46,073 nt of DNA. Source: Streptomyces africanus. GTDB taxonomy: Bacteria > Actinomycetota > Actinomycetes > Streptomycetales > Streptomycetaceae. The notes beneath the pieces were generated by a model. That model did no database searches. It was not told where the DNA came from and worked only from the letters and a program-made list of their open reading frames with translations. Made by a program: the position numbers and the translations under genes. The stretch spans positions 1-46,073 of the forward strand of contig NZ_MUKA01000073.1 of NCBI RefSeq assembly GCF_002150735.1. The letters run 5' to 3'. Every line of letters starts with the position of its first letter. The stretch's first letter is position 1. Below are positions 17,358 to 25,470 of this stretch, in pieces.

Positions 17358-18086
17358 ATGGAGACCGCCGAGTTCCTTCAAGCGCTGGAGACAGAGGGCC
17401 GGTTGCTGGCCGCGGCCGCCGAGGAGGCCGGGACCGACGCAAAGGTGCCGACGTGCCCCGACTGGCACGTACGCGATCTGCTGCGGCACACGGGCGCCGT
17501 GCACCGCTGGGCCGCGTCGTACGTCGCCGAGGGGTACGGCGAGCGCCGTCCGCTGGGTGACGCCCCGGACCTCGACGGCGCGGAGCTCGTGGCCTGGTAC
17601 CGCGACGGCCACCGCCGTCTCGTCGACACGCTGGCCGCCGCCGCACCGGACGTGGAGTGCTGGTTCTTCCTGCCCGCCCCGTCCCCGCTGGCCTTCTGGA
17701 CCCGGCGGCAGGCACACGAGACGGCCGTGCACCGGGTCGACGCGGAGTCCGCGCGCGGAGCCGGCATCACGGCCGTCACTCCGGAGTTCGCGACCGACGG
17801 CATCGACGAACTGCTGCGCGGCTTCCACGCCCGCTCCAGGAGCCGGGTCCGCACGCCCGAGCCGCGCGTCCTGCGCGTGCGCACGGACGACACCGGCGCG
17901 GTGTGGACCGTACGGCTGTCGTCCGAGCCGCCCGTGACCACGCCGGGCGGCTCCGGGGACGCCGAGTGCGAACTGTCCGGCCCGGCCGAGCGGTTGTACC
18001 TGGCGTTGTGGAACCGGGCTCCCCTGCCGTCGGTCACGGGCGACCAGGAGCTCGCCGCACTGTGGCGGGAGACCTCGGGAATCTGA
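17358..18086 (+). CDS. Maleylpyruvate isomerase family mycothiol-dependent enzyme
   Basis: 242 residues. The N-terminal DinB/MDMPI helical bundle contains ETEGRLLAAAAEEAGTDAKVPTCPDWHVRDLLRHTGAVHRW (first helices, with the metal-ligand His of LLRHTG). FWTRRQAHETAVHRVDAE supplies the other conserved His residues. The C-terminal part (residues about 155-242, ending LWNRAPLPSVTGDQELAALWRE) is the small alpha/beta domain of the same family. Members use mycothiol or act on electrophiles, but most are uncharacterised. A CAGACT box lies 6 bases before the ATG, suggesting a leaderless mRNA. Confidence 0.88.
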   Translation: METAEFLQALETEGRLLAAAAEEAGTDAKVPTCPDWHVRDLLRHTGAVHRWAASYVAEGYGERRPLGDAPDLDGAELVAWYRDGHRRLVDTLAAAAPDVECWFFLPAPSPLAFWTRRQAHETAVHRVDAESARGAGITAVTPEFATDGIDELLRGFHARSRSRVRTPEPRVLRVRTDDTGAVWTVRLSSEPPVTTPGGSGDAECELSGPAERLYLALWNRAPLPSVTGDQELAALWRETSGI

Positions 18087-18111
18087 CCCGCCTCAGGGCA
18101 TCCGACCGGGC

Positions 18112-18507
18112 TCAGCCGTCCGCCAGCATCCGCGCCAGCACCGCACGCTGCACGGGCAGTACCTCACCGTGCAGCGCGCGCCCCTTCGCCGTGAGCGCGA
18201 CGCGCACGCCCCGCCGGTCCTCCGGACACATGCAGCGCTCGACGAGTCCGTCCTTCTCCAGCCGGGCGATCAGCCGCGACAGCGCGCTCTGGCTCAGGTG
18301 GACCCGCTCGGAGATCTCCTGGACGCGGTAGGAGGGCGTGCCGTTCGCCGTCCGGCACCCGGCGAGAACGTCGAGCACCTCGAAGTCGCTGGCGCACAGG
18401 CCGTGTTCGTGCAGAACCCGGTCGAGTTCACACTGTGTTCGCGCATGCAGCGCCAGAATGTCGCGCCACTGTTCCACGAGCGCCTGCTCGGCCTGCTTCG
18501 CCGCCAT
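18112..18507 (-). CDS. MarR-family transcriptional regulator
   Basis: 131 residues from the ATG at 18507. The longer upstream reading crosses the operator palindrome and is unlikely. The winged helix is clear: LCASDFEVLDVLAG, YRVQEISERVHLSQSALSRLIARLEKDGLVERCMCPEDRRGVRVALTAKGRAL. Cys residues at the wing (RCMCPED) could sense oxidants but may be structural. The gene is divergent from the MFS efflux gene, and a 22-bp palindrome lies between them. It probably represses that pump and itself, and is released by a drug or phenolic ligand. Confidence 0.92.
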   Translation of the reverse strand: MAAKQAEQALVEQWRDILALHARTQCELDRVLHEHGLCASDFEVLDVLAGCRTANGTPSYRVQEISERVHLSQSALSRLIARLEKDGLVERCMCPEDRRGVRVALTAKGRALHGEVLPVQRAVLARMLADG

Positions 18508-18558
18508 GCGCCGCACCGTAACAGAGAACCCTGATTGTTGCACCTGAATTAAATGCGC

Positions 18559-18586
18559 TTGCATTACATGCATGTGCATGTAATCT
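18559..18586 (+). promoter_or_regulatory. Pump promoter with MarR operator palindrome
   Basis: A perfect palindrome, ATTACATGCA-TG-TGCATGTAAT, occupies 18563-18584. A -35-like TTGCAT (18559-18564) and a -10-like TAATCT (18581-18586) sit on its two edges, 16 bp apart. The -10 box is followed by 6 bases and the ATG at 18593. A MarR dimer on the palindrome would block RNA polymerase directly. Confidence 0.7.
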
Positions 18587-18592
18587 CTCGGC

Positions 18593-18659
18593 ATGACCTC
18601 TCCGCTCACCACTCCCACGTCCGACGGGCGTTGGACTCCCCGGCTCTGGGGCACCCTGC
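18593..18659 (+). other. Displaced N-terminus of the EmrB-like MFS gene (frameshift)
   Basis: The ATG at 18593 lies 6 bases after TAATCT and opens a frame reading MTSPLTTPTSDGRWTPRLWG, then TLLALRRD. The first 22 residues match what is expected before the first MFS helix. The continuation LCAAMFLDALDVS is found only in another frame, from 18660. Restoring two bases (CTTGCTC to CTTGTGCTC) or removing one base near 18659 would rejoin them. Confidence 0.6.
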
Positions 18660-20072
18660 TTGCTCTGCGCCGCGATGTTCCTGGACGCCCTGGACGTGTC
18701 CATGGTCGGCGTCGCGCTGCCCTCCATCGGCGCCGACCTCGGCCTGTCGACCTCGGCGCTGCAATGGATCGTCAGCGGCTACATCCTCGGCTACGGCGGG
18801 CTGCTGCTGCTCGGCGGACGCGCCGCCGACCTGCTGGGCCGGCGCCAGGTCTTCCTGGTGGCGCTGGGCGTCTTCGCGCTGGCCTCGCTGCTCGGCGGCC
18901 TTGTCGACTCGGGTCCGCTGCTCATCGCCAGCCGCTTCATCAAGGGCCTGAGCGCGGCCTTCACGGCCCCCGCCGGCCTGTCGATCATCACCACGACGTT
19001 CCCCGAAGGCCCGTTGCGCAACCGGGCCCTCGCCATCTACACCACCTGTGGCGCCACCGGCTACTCGATGGGCCTGGTCTTCTCCGGCCTGCTCACGGAG
19101 GCCAGCTGGCGGCTCACGATGCTCCTGCCCGCCCCCATCGCACTGATCGCCCTGCTCGTGGGCCTGAAGCTGCTGCCGCGCACCGAGCGCGAGCGCGGCC
19201 AGGGCGGCTACGACGTCCCCGGCGCCGTCCTCGGCACCGCCTCGATGCTGCTGCTCGTCTTCACCGTCGTCGAGGCGCCCGAGGTGGGCTGGGGGTCGGC
19301 CCGGACCGTCCTGTCCTTCGCCGCCGTCGCCGTCCTGCTGGCGGCCTTCGTCGCCGTCGAGCGGCGCAGCCCCAGCCCGCTGATCCGGCTCGGTGTACTG
19401 CGCTCGGGGCCGCAAGTGCGGGCGCAGCTGGGCGCGTTGACGTTCGTCGGCAGCTACATCGGCTTCCAGTTCCTGGTGACCCTCTATATGCAGCAGCTGC
19501 TCGGCTGGTCGGCGCTGCACACGGCCCTGGCCTTCCTGCCGGCGGGCGCGCTGGTGGCACTGTCCGCGACGAAGGTGGGCGCCGTCATCGACCGGTTCGG
19601 CACGGCCCGGCTGATGGTGCTGGGCTTCGCCCTGATGGTGACCGGCTACGTGCTGTTCCTGCGCATCGACCTCGACCCGGTCTACGCGGCGGTGATCCTG
19701 CCGACGATGCTGCTGGTCGGCTCGGGCTTCGCGCTCACCTTCCCGTCCCTCAACGTCCAGGCGACCAACGGTGTCGACGAGCACGAGCAGGGCATGGTCT
19801 CCGGACTGCTCAACACCTCGGTCCAGGTGGGCGGCGCGATCTTCCTCGCGGTGGTGACGGCGGTGGTGACCGCGAACGCCCCCGAGCGGGGCGACGCCTC
19901 CCCGCAGGCCGTCCTCGACAGCTACCGGCCCGGCCTGCTGGTCGTGACGCTCATCGCCCTCGCCGGCCTGCTGATCACCCTCACGGGCCTGCGGACCCGG
20001 CCGGAGCGGCCGTCCGTCGTGGTCGCCAAGTCCACCCCGAAGGAGACGGAGCGCGTCGCCGTACGCGACTAG
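18660..20072 (+). CDS. EmrB/QacA-type MFS drug efflux transporter, N-terminus out of frame
   Basis: From 18660 this frame encodes 470 residues of a 14-segment DHA2-type exporter. LCAAMFLDALDVSMVGVALPSIGADL is helix 1 with its D-x-x-x-V-x-V-A-L-P motif. GGRAADLLGRRQVF is the loop 2-3 motif, and ASRFIKGLSAAFTAPAGLSII is the helix 4-5 region. The first codon in this frame is TTG with no ribosome-binding site, and an ATG follows at 18675 inside helix 1. The natural start seems to be ATG 18593 in another frame, so the gene is either broken, mis-sequenced, or expressed in a shortened form. It is regulated with the divergent MarR gene. Confidence 0.85.
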   Translation: MLCAAMFLDALDVSMVGVALPSIGADLGLSTSALQWIVSGYILGYGGLLLLGGRAADLLGRRQVFLVALGVFALASLLGGLVDSGPLLIASRFIKGLSAAFTAPAGLSIITTTFPEGPLRNRALAIYTTCGATGYSMGLVFSGLLTEASWRLTMLLPAPIALIALLVGLKLLPRTERERGQGGYDVPGAVLGTASMLLLVFTVVEAPEVGWGSARTVLSFAAVAVLLAAFVAVERRSPSPLIRLGVLRSGPQVRAQLGALTFVGSYIGFQFLVTLYMQQLLGWSALHTALAFLPAGALVALSATKVGAVIDRFGTARLMVLGFALMVTGYVLFLRIDLDPVYAAVILPTMLLVGSGFALTFPSLNVQATNGVDEHEQGMVSGLLNTSVQVGGAIFLAVVTAVVTANAPERGDASPQAVLDSYRPGLLVVTLIALAGLLITLTGLRTRPERPSVVVAKSTPKETERVAVRD

Positions 20073-20089
20073 GGGGACCGTCTCCGAGC

Positions 20090-20125
20090 GTGTGCCCGGC
20101 GGGCTGCCTTGCCCGCCGGGCACAC
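20090..20125 (+). terminator. Strong hairpin terminator after efflux gene
   Basis: A perfect 14-bp stem (GTGTGCCCGGCGGG with its complement) closes an 8-base loop and begins 17 bases after the MFS stop. A short T-run follows (CGCTGTTT). It separates the pump from the small membrane-protein gene. Confidence 0.85.
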
Positions 20126-20143
20126 CGCTGTTTGACTCGCCGT

Positions 20144-20428
20144 ATGACCAGTCACGGGGGACGGCGTACGCAGGCCGAGCGGGATGCGATCACCGTCGAG
20201 ATCGGGTACGCGCTGTGCAGTGCTGCCTTCGCCGCGGCGGTCGTCTTCGGGGCCGTGGCCGGTCCCGCGCTGCTCTTCGACCTCCCGGACACGCCGGAGC
20301 GTCTGCTGCTGCGCGCCGGGCTGGTGCTCACGCCCGTCCTCTTCGTCGCCCGGGTCGTCAGTGTGCTGGTCCGGTTCCGCTCGGCGGCTCAGCCCAGCCA
20401 GCCCGGCCGCACCAGCCCGGACTCGTAG
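20144..20428 (+). CDS. Small membrane protein, DUF6332-like
   Basis: 94 residues from the ATG at 20144. A basic N-terminus with GRRTQAERDAITVEIGYAL leads into two hydrophobic segments (ALCSAAFAAAVVFGAVAGPALLF and LLRAGLVLTPVLFVARVVSVLV) and a polar tail ending QPSQPGRTSPDS. The QAERDAxTVEIGYAL start and two-helix layout match the actinomycete DUF6332 family as I remember it; no function is known. The last 40 bp overlap the 3' end of the convergent response-regulator gene, so the tail and the regulator C-terminus share DNA. Confidence 0.65.
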   Translation: MTSHGGRRTQAERDAITVEIGYALCSAAFAAAVVFGAVAGPALLFDLPDTPERLLLRAGLVLTPVLFVARVVSVLVRFRSAAQPSQPGRTSPDS

Positions 20429-21054
20429 GCGAGCACGACCAGTTGGGCCCGATCGCGGGCGCCCAGCTTCACCATCGTGCGGCTGACGTGGGTCTTCGCG
20501 GTGAGCGGGCTGACGACCAGGCGGCGGGCGATCTCCTCGTTGGACAGTCCGATGCCGACCAGGGCCATCACCTCCCGCTCCCGCTCGGTGAGCCCCGCCA
20601 GCGCGCCGGCCGCCGCGGGTTCCTTGGAGCGGGCCGCGAACTCGGCGATCAGGCGGCGCGTCACCCCCGGCGAGAGCAGCGCGTCACCCGCGACCACCGC
20701 CCGTACGGCGCGCAGGAGTTCCTCCGGCTCGGTGTCCTTGACCAGGAAGCCGGAGGCGCCCGAGCGGATCGCCTCGAAGACGTACTCGTCGAGCTCGAAG
20801 GTGGTGAGCATGACCACCTTGACCTCCTTCAGGTCCGGGTCCCCGGTGACCCGCCGGGTCGCGGCCAGGCCGTCGAGCACGGGCATGCGGATGTCCATCA
20901 GGACGACGTCGGGCCGCAGTTCGCGGATCCCGCGCACGGCCTCCTCCCCGTCGGCGGCCTCCGCGGCCACCTCGATGTCGGGCTGCGCGTCGAGCAGCGC
21001 CCGGAACCCGGCCCGGACCAGTGACTGGTCGTCGGCGAGCAGTACGCGGATCAC
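20389..21054 (-). CDS. NarL/LuxR-type response regulator
   Basis: 221 residues. The receiver domain has the acidic pocket (LLADDQ), the phospho-acceptor Asp in VVLMDIRMP, the switch Thr in VVMLTTF and the Lys in GFLVKD. The C-terminal LuxR helix-turn-helix is LTEREREVMALVGIGLSNEEIARRLVVSPLTAKTHVSRTMVKL. It lies 33 bp after the histidine-kinase gene in the same operon, and so is its partner. The upstream MMPL gene belongs to the same transcription unit, so the system probably senses an envelope or lipid-like signal and may control export. Confidence 0.95.
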   Translation of the reverse strand: MIRVLLADDQSLVRAGFRALLDAQPDIEVAAEAADGEEAVRGIRELRPDVVLMDIRMPVLDGLAATRRVTGDPDLKEVKVVMLTTFELDEYVFEAIRSGASGFLVKDTEPEELLRAVRAVVAGDALLSPGVTRRLIAEFAARSKEPAAAGALAGLTEREREVMALVGIGLSNEEIARRLVVSPLTAKTHVSRTMVKLGARDRAQLVVLAYESGLVRPGWLG

Positions 21055-21087
21055 CGTCGTCCTCCTGACGTGGTTCTGGGATACGGC

Positions 21088-22320
21088 TCAACGGCCGACG
21101 GAAGCCCTCAACGGAAGTACGGCGAGCACCCGGAAACCGCCGTCCGGCCGGGGCCCCGCCTCGATGGTGCCACCCAGCGCGGCGGCCCGCTCCCGCATAC
21201 CGGCCAGCCCGTTGCCGCTGCCGCCGGCGTCGGCGCCGGTGGCGGGCCCGTCGTCGTCGACGCGCAGCCGCAGCACGTCCGCGTCGTGCGCGAGGTGCAC
21301 GCGCGCGTGCCGCGAACCCGAGTGCCGCACGACGTTGGTGAGGGCTTCCTGGACGATCCGGAAGGCGGCGAGGTCCGTGCCGGGAGCGAGCCGGGGCGGC
21401 TCCCCCTCGACCTCCACCGTGAGGCCCGCGCTCGCCGCCTGCTCCACCAGCTCGGGCAGCCGGTCCAGCCCGGGCGCGGGCGCGCGCGGCGCGGCACCGG
21501 GCGCGCGCAGCGTGTCGAGCACCTGGCGCACCTCGCCAAGCGCCTCCTTGCTCTGTTCCTTGATCGTGGTGAGCGCGGTACGGGCCTGCTCGGGATCGGA
21601 GTCGAGGAGCGCGAGGCCGACACCCGCCTGCACGTTGATCACGGAAATGCTGTGGGCGAGCACGTCGTGCAGCTCCCGCGCGATCCGCAGCCGCTCCTCG
21701 TCGGCCCGCCGCCGCGCGGCCTCGGCGCGCTCGGCCCGCTCCCTGGCCCACTGCTCGCGCCGGACCCGGAACAGCTCCGACACCGCCGCGATCGCCACCA
21801 CCCAGGTGGCGACCACCAGCTCCTCGCCCCAGGAGGCGGCGGAGTCCCCCGACGGCGGCAGCCACTGGTAGAGCCAGTGCGCCACCAGGACGTGCCCGGC
21901 CCAGAGCGTTCCCATCGCCGCCCATGCCGCCCGGCGATGCCCGGCGACGATCGCGCTGAAGCACGCCAGCGCGACGGTGAGGAACACCGGCCCGTACGGA
22001 TACCCGGCCCCCAGGTAGACCATGACGGCACCAGCGGTGCCGAAGACCACGGCCACCGGGTACCGCTTGCGCCACAGCAGCAGCGCCCCGGCCACCAGCA
22101 GCAGCACCCGCGCGAAGACGTCCAGTGCCGCCCGCTCGCCCGCCTGGCCGTGAGCGGCGAAGTTCGAGCCGACCAGCACGAAGACCGTGACGACGACGGT
22201 GGACCGCCAGGGCCACCGGGGCACGCGCTCCCCCTCGCCCCACCGGTCCCACCAGGGAGGTCCGTGCCGCCACCACTGCGGCGGACCGCCCCGCACCCGC
22301 TGCTCATCCATACCGGCCAC
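21088..22320 (-). CDS. Sensor histidine kinase (HisKA_3 / NarL type)
   Basis: 410 residues. The N-terminal third has four to five membrane segments after a Trp/Gly/Pro-rich leader (STVVVTVFVLVGSNFAAHG, VLLLVAGALLLW, VAVVFGTAGAVMVYLGAGY, VFLTVALACFSAIVAG) and no large extracellular domain. A short coiled coil is followed by ARELHDVLAHSISVINVQAG, with the phospho-accepting His. The HATPase domain has LTNVVRHSGSRHARVHL (N box), VDDDGPAT and GNGLAGMRERAAALGG (G boxes). It acts with the response regulator encoded 33 bp downstream and starts 44 bp after the MMPL gene. Confidence 0.94.
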   Translation of the reverse strand: MAGMDEQRVRGGPPQWWRHGPPWWDRWGEGERVPRWPWRSTVVVTVFVLVGSNFAAHGQAGERAALDVFARVLLLVAGALLLWRKRYPVAVVFGTAGAVMVYLGAGYPYGPVFLTVALACFSAIVAGHRRAAWAAMGTLWAGHVLVAHWLYQWLPPSGDSAASWGEELVVATWVVAIAAVSELFRVRREQWARERAERAEAARRRADEERLRIARELHDVLAHSISVINVQAGVGLALLDSDPEQARTALTTIKEQSKEALGEVRQVLDTLRAPGAAPRAPAPGLDRLPELVEQAASAGLTVEVEGEPPRLAPGTDLAAFRIVQEALTNVVRHSGSRHARVHLAHDADVLRLRVDDDGPATGADAGGSGNGLAGMRERAAALGGTIEAGPRPDGGFRVLAVLPLRASVGR

Positions 22321-22364
22321 GCTAGACGCCGCCGGCCCGCGGGGGCGTCAGCCAGACGCGGTGA

Positions 22365-24536
22365 TCACACGTACTCCCGGGGAAGTACGTCGTCCGCCGG
22401 GACCCCCTCACCCTCCCTGACCCGCAGCCGGCGCAGCCGCCGCGGCGCCCACCAGTTCGCCCGCCCGGCCAGCCGCATGGTCACCGGCAGCAGCACGACC
22501 CGGATCAGGGTGGCGTCGACGAGGATCGTCAGGGCCGTGCCGAGGCCGAGTTCCTTGAGGAAGACGACCCCTCCGGTGGCGTACGACAGGAACGACAGCG
22601 CCAGGATCCCGGCGGCGGCCGTGATCAGCGGGGCGCTGCGCCGGATGCCCTCCCCGACCGCGCGCCGGGTGTCGCCGGTGCGGTCGTGCTCCTCCTTGAT
22701 CCGGGCCACCAGGAACACCTCGTAGTCCATCGACAGCCCGTAGGCCACGCAGAACATCAGGACCGGGATGCTCGGCTCGATCGACCCGGTGGGAGTGAAG
22801 CCGAGCGCTCCGGACAGGTGCCCGTCCTGGAAGACCCACACCAGGCAGCCGAACATGACCGACAGGCTGAGCAGGTTCAGCACGGTCGCCTTCGCCGGCA
22901 GCAGCACGCTGTTCGTCATCAGGAAGAGGATCACGTACGTCGCCACCAGCACGAGCCCCACGGCGTACGGGAGCCGGTCCAGGAGCGTGGACCGGAAGTC
23001 GGTGGTCTCGCCGGGGTAGCCGCCCACCAGGACGGGCGCCGGGGCCGGGGCCTGCCGGACGCGTTCGACGAACGCCGGCACATCGCCGGACAAGGCCTCC
23101 TGTGTGGGCACGACGGCCAGGCGCACCCGTCCGTCGGACGCCGTCAGCCGGTCCTGGCCGGACGGGCCGGTACGCCGGCCGTCCTGAAAGGCCCCTTCGG
23201 GCGCGTCGACCTGGAACACACCGGGCAGGCGGGAGAGTTCGGCGGCGTACGCGCGCGTGCCGGCCGGTTGGGCAGGGGGTGCGGTGAGGACGGCCTGGAC
23301 GGTGTCCGTGGGTTCGGCGGCGAACTCCCGGTGCACGATCTCCGCGGTGGTGCGCGAGGAGGTGCCCTCGGGCAGCGTGCGTTCGTCGGGCAGGCCGAAG
23401 CGCAGTCCGAGCAGGGGCGAGGCGGCGACGAGGAGGACGGTCAGCACCCCGGCGCCGGCCAGGAACGGGCGGCGCATGGCGATGAGCGCGGACCGGTGCC
23501 AGAAACCGGAGGCGGGCACGGCGGCACGCTCCACCCGGTGCCCCCAGCGGGCGAGGGCGGCGGGCAGGAACAGCACCGCGCCGGCGACCGCCGTCACCAC
23601 CACGAGCACGCCCGCGTAGGCGAACGAACTGAGGAAGAAGAACGGGAACACCAGCAGCGCGCACAGCGACACCGCGACGGTGACGCCGCTGAAGAGGACC
23701 GTGCGTCCCGCCGCGGCGGTGGCGCGGGGCACGGCGGCCCGCTGGTCGTGTCCGGCGGCCCGCTCCTCGCGGTACCGGTTGATCACGAAAAGGCTGTAGT
23801 CGACGCCCAGTCCCAGTCCGAGGACCAGCGCGAGGTTGGCGGCGAACGTCGACACCTGGGTGAACTGCGCGATCACCCGCAGCCCGGCGAGCGTGCCGAC
23901 GACGGAGAACAGCCCGACCGCCAGGGTCAGCAGGGCGGCGACGGTGCGCCGGTAGACGAGGATCAGCAGGAGCAGGACGACGGGGAGCGCGAACGCCTCC
24001 GCGCGCAGGAAGTCGGCGCGGGCCTGCTCGCCGACCTGCCGGGAGATCTCCTCCTGGCCACCCACGCGGACCTCGATGTCGGCGGTGGTGCGGGTCAACA
24101 GGGGTGACAGGGAGGCGAGTTCCTCGCGGGTGTCGGTGGCCGTGCCCTCCAGGCGGACGAGGATCAGGGCCCGGCGGCCGTCCTTGCCGCGCAGGGCGGG
24201 GCTGTCGGCGTTCCAGTAGGCGGTGACGTCCGTGACGAGGGGCAACCGCTCGATCTCGTCGGTGAGTTGCCTCGCCGCCCGCTCTGTGCGCGGGCTGTCC
24301 ACGTCGCCGTCGCGCGCCGTGACCAGGAGGGCGAGGTTGGGGTTGCCGGTGCGGAAGCCGTCGCGCAGGGCGTCGGCGGCACGCACCGACTCCGTGCCGG
24401 GGGAGCTCCAGCGGGACAGGTCGAGGGCGTCCTGGGCGCCGGCGCCGTAGCCGGCGAGCCCGAGGAAGAGCAGGAGGAAGCCGAGCAGCACGGCACGGCT
24501 GTGCCGCGCGGACCGACGGCCGAGCCGGGTCAGCAT
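22365..24536 (-). CDS. MMPL-family RND-type membrane transporter
   Basis: 723 residues from the ATG at 24536, which has AAAGG upstream; longer forms run into the divergent promoter. The typical MMPL layout is visible. Helix 1 (SRAVLLGFLLLFLGLAGYGAG) is followed by a first extracellular loop of about 150 residues and a block of helices with GLGVDYSLFVINRYREE. A cytoplasmic stretch, a second loop (residues about 380-530) and a second block with CVAYGLSMDYEVFLVARIKEEHD follow. The GxxxDY pairs in helices 4 and 10 are the proton-relay motifs. In actinomycetes such pumps export lipids, siderophores or antibiotics. The same operon carries a two-component system, and a SARP-type gene is divergent, so tight control is likely. 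Confidence 0.93.
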   Translation of the reverse strand: MLTRLGRRSARHSRAVLLGFLLLFLGLAGYGAGAQDALDLSRWSSPGTESVRAADALRDGFRTGNPNLALLVTARDGDVDSPRTERAARQLTDEIERLPLVTDVTAYWNADSPALRGKDGRRALILVRLEGTATDTREELASLSPLLTRTTADIEVRVGGQEEISRQVGEQARADFLRAEAFALPVVLLLLILVYRRTVAALLTLAVGLFSVVGTLAGLRVIAQFTQVSTFAANLALVLGLGLGVDYSLFVINRYREERAAGHDQRAAVPRATAAAGRTVLFSGVTVAVSLCALLVFPFFFLSSFAYAGVLVVVTAVAGAVLFLPAALARWGHRVERAAVPASGFWHRSALIAMRRPFLAGAGVLTVLLVAASPLLGLRFGLPDERTLPEGTSSRTTAEIVHREFAAEPTDTVQAVLTAPPAQPAGTRAYAAELSRLPGVFQVDAPEGAFQDGRRTGPSGQDRLTASDGRVRLAVVPTQEALSGDVPAFVERVRQAPAPAPVLVGGYPGETTDFRSTLLDRLPYAVGLVLVATYVILFLMTNSVLLPAKATVLNLLSLSVMFGCLVWVFQDGHLSGALGFTPTGSIEPSIPVLMFCVAYGLSMDYEVFLVARIKEEHDRTGDTRRAVGEGIRRSAPLITAAAGILALSFLSYATGGVVFLKELGLGTALTILVDATLIRVVLLPVTMRLAGRANWWAPRRLRRLRVREGEGVPADDVLPREYV

Positions 24537-24564
24537 GAGGTGGCCTTTCGCAGCGAGTCCGAAG

Positions 24565-24660
24565 GAAGTCGCGATGACTTCGGCGGGTGCGAACAGCGTC
24601 GGCCCGGCCGCTGGAAGGCCCGCTGGAAGATCCACTGGAACGCGGGGCTCGGGATACGCT
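24565..24660. promoter_or_regulatory. Divergent MMPL/SARP control region with direct repeats
   Basis: Three CTGGAA hexamers occur at 24611-24616, 24623-24628 and 24635-24640, exactly 12 bp apart. A -10-like TACGCT (24655-24660) precedes the SARP ATG by 6 bases, suggesting a leaderless start. On the MMPL side lies an inverted repeat GAAGTC-N5-GACTTC (24565-24581). Direct repeats close to a promoter are typical SARP targets, though 11-bp spacing is more usual. Confidence 0.55.
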
Positions 24661-24666
24661 CGACGC

Positions 24667-25461
24667 ATGGCCGAGCAGACATCCGGGACCTCGCACGCCG
24701 TGCGCATCGAACTGCTCGGCCCGCTGCGCGCGTTGCGCGACGGCGCGGAGATCCCGCTCGGCCCGCCCAAGCAGCGGGCGGTGTTCGCCGTCCTGCTGCT
24801 CCAGGAGGGGCGCCCCCTGTCGTACGACGGTCTCGTCGAGGCGGTGTGGGGCGGCGCGCCGCCGGTGCATGTGCGCAATCTCGTGCAGAAGTACGTCTCC
24901 GGGCTGCGCCGCGCGCTCGGGGAGGGACCTGAGCTGTCCTGGACCGGCTCCGGTTACCGGCTGACCGGCGTCCGCGTCGACGATCTGGCGGAGCGCCGGC
25001 TGCTGGTGGACGAGGCGCTCGCGGCACGGCAGGCCGGCGAGGTGCGGCGTGCGGTCGAACTGGCCCACCACGCCGAGGAACTGTGGCGCGGCGACTTCGC
25101 CGAGGGCCTGCGGGCGCCGTACCTCGCCGCGGAACGGCTGCGCTGGACGGAGAAGCGGCTCACGGTCCTCGAAGCGCGGCTGGAGGGCGAGATCGAACTG
25201 GGCCGTTCCTTCGAGTACGTCCATGAACTCGTCCGGCTCGTCGCGGCCCACCCGCTGCGCGAACGCCTCGCCGAACTGCTGATGCTCGCCCTGTGCCGGA
25301 CCGGCCGGCCGGCGGACGCGCTCACGGTGTACGAGGAGGCCCGGCGGCGGCTCGCCCACGCGATGGGGGCGGACCCGGGGCCCGGCCTGCGGGCCCTGCA
25401 CGCCCGGGTCCTGCGCCAGGATCCGGCACTGCTGCCCGGGCCGCCGGTTCCGGTGGCCTGA
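24667..25461 (+). CDS. SARP/AfsR-type transcriptional regulator (short, BTAD only)
   Basis: 264 residues. The N-terminal OmpR-like winged helix spans about residues 12-100 (RIELLGPLRALRDGAEIPLGPPKQRAVFAVLLLQEGRPLSYDGLVEAVWGG, then VRNLVQKYVSGLRRAL). The bacterial transcriptional activation domain follows (about 100-255, ending LTVYEEARRRLAHAMGADPGPGLRALHARVLRQD). There is no NB-ARC or TPR part, so it resembles small pathway-specific SARPs. Such proteins usually activate antibiotic gene clusters, but no biosynthetic cluster is next to it. The divergent MMPL exporter is the obvious target. Confidence 0.92.
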   Translation: MAEQTSGTSHAVRIELLGPLRALRDGAEIPLGPPKQRAVFAVLLLQEGRPLSYDGLVEAVWGGAPPVHVRNLVQKYVSGLRRALGEGPELSWTGSGYRLTGVRVDDLAERRLLVDEALAARQAGEVRRAVELAHHAEELWRGDFAEGLRAPYLAAERLRWTEKRLTVLEARLEGEIELGRSFEYVHELVRLVAAHPLRERLAELLMLALCRTGRPADALTVYEEARRRLAHAMGADPGPGLRALHARVLRQDPALLPGPPVPVA

Positions 25462-25470
25462 GCGTCCTGG

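Noticed and set aside
18593..20428. A 611-residue frame starting at the pump ATG and ending with the DUF6332-like protein
   Set aside because: Its middle is out of frame with the MFS gene and Arg-rich; only the first 22 codons (pump N-terminus) and the last 95 codons (small membrane protein, own ATG at 20144) are meaningful. A real fusion would also have to read through the terminator at 20090-20125.
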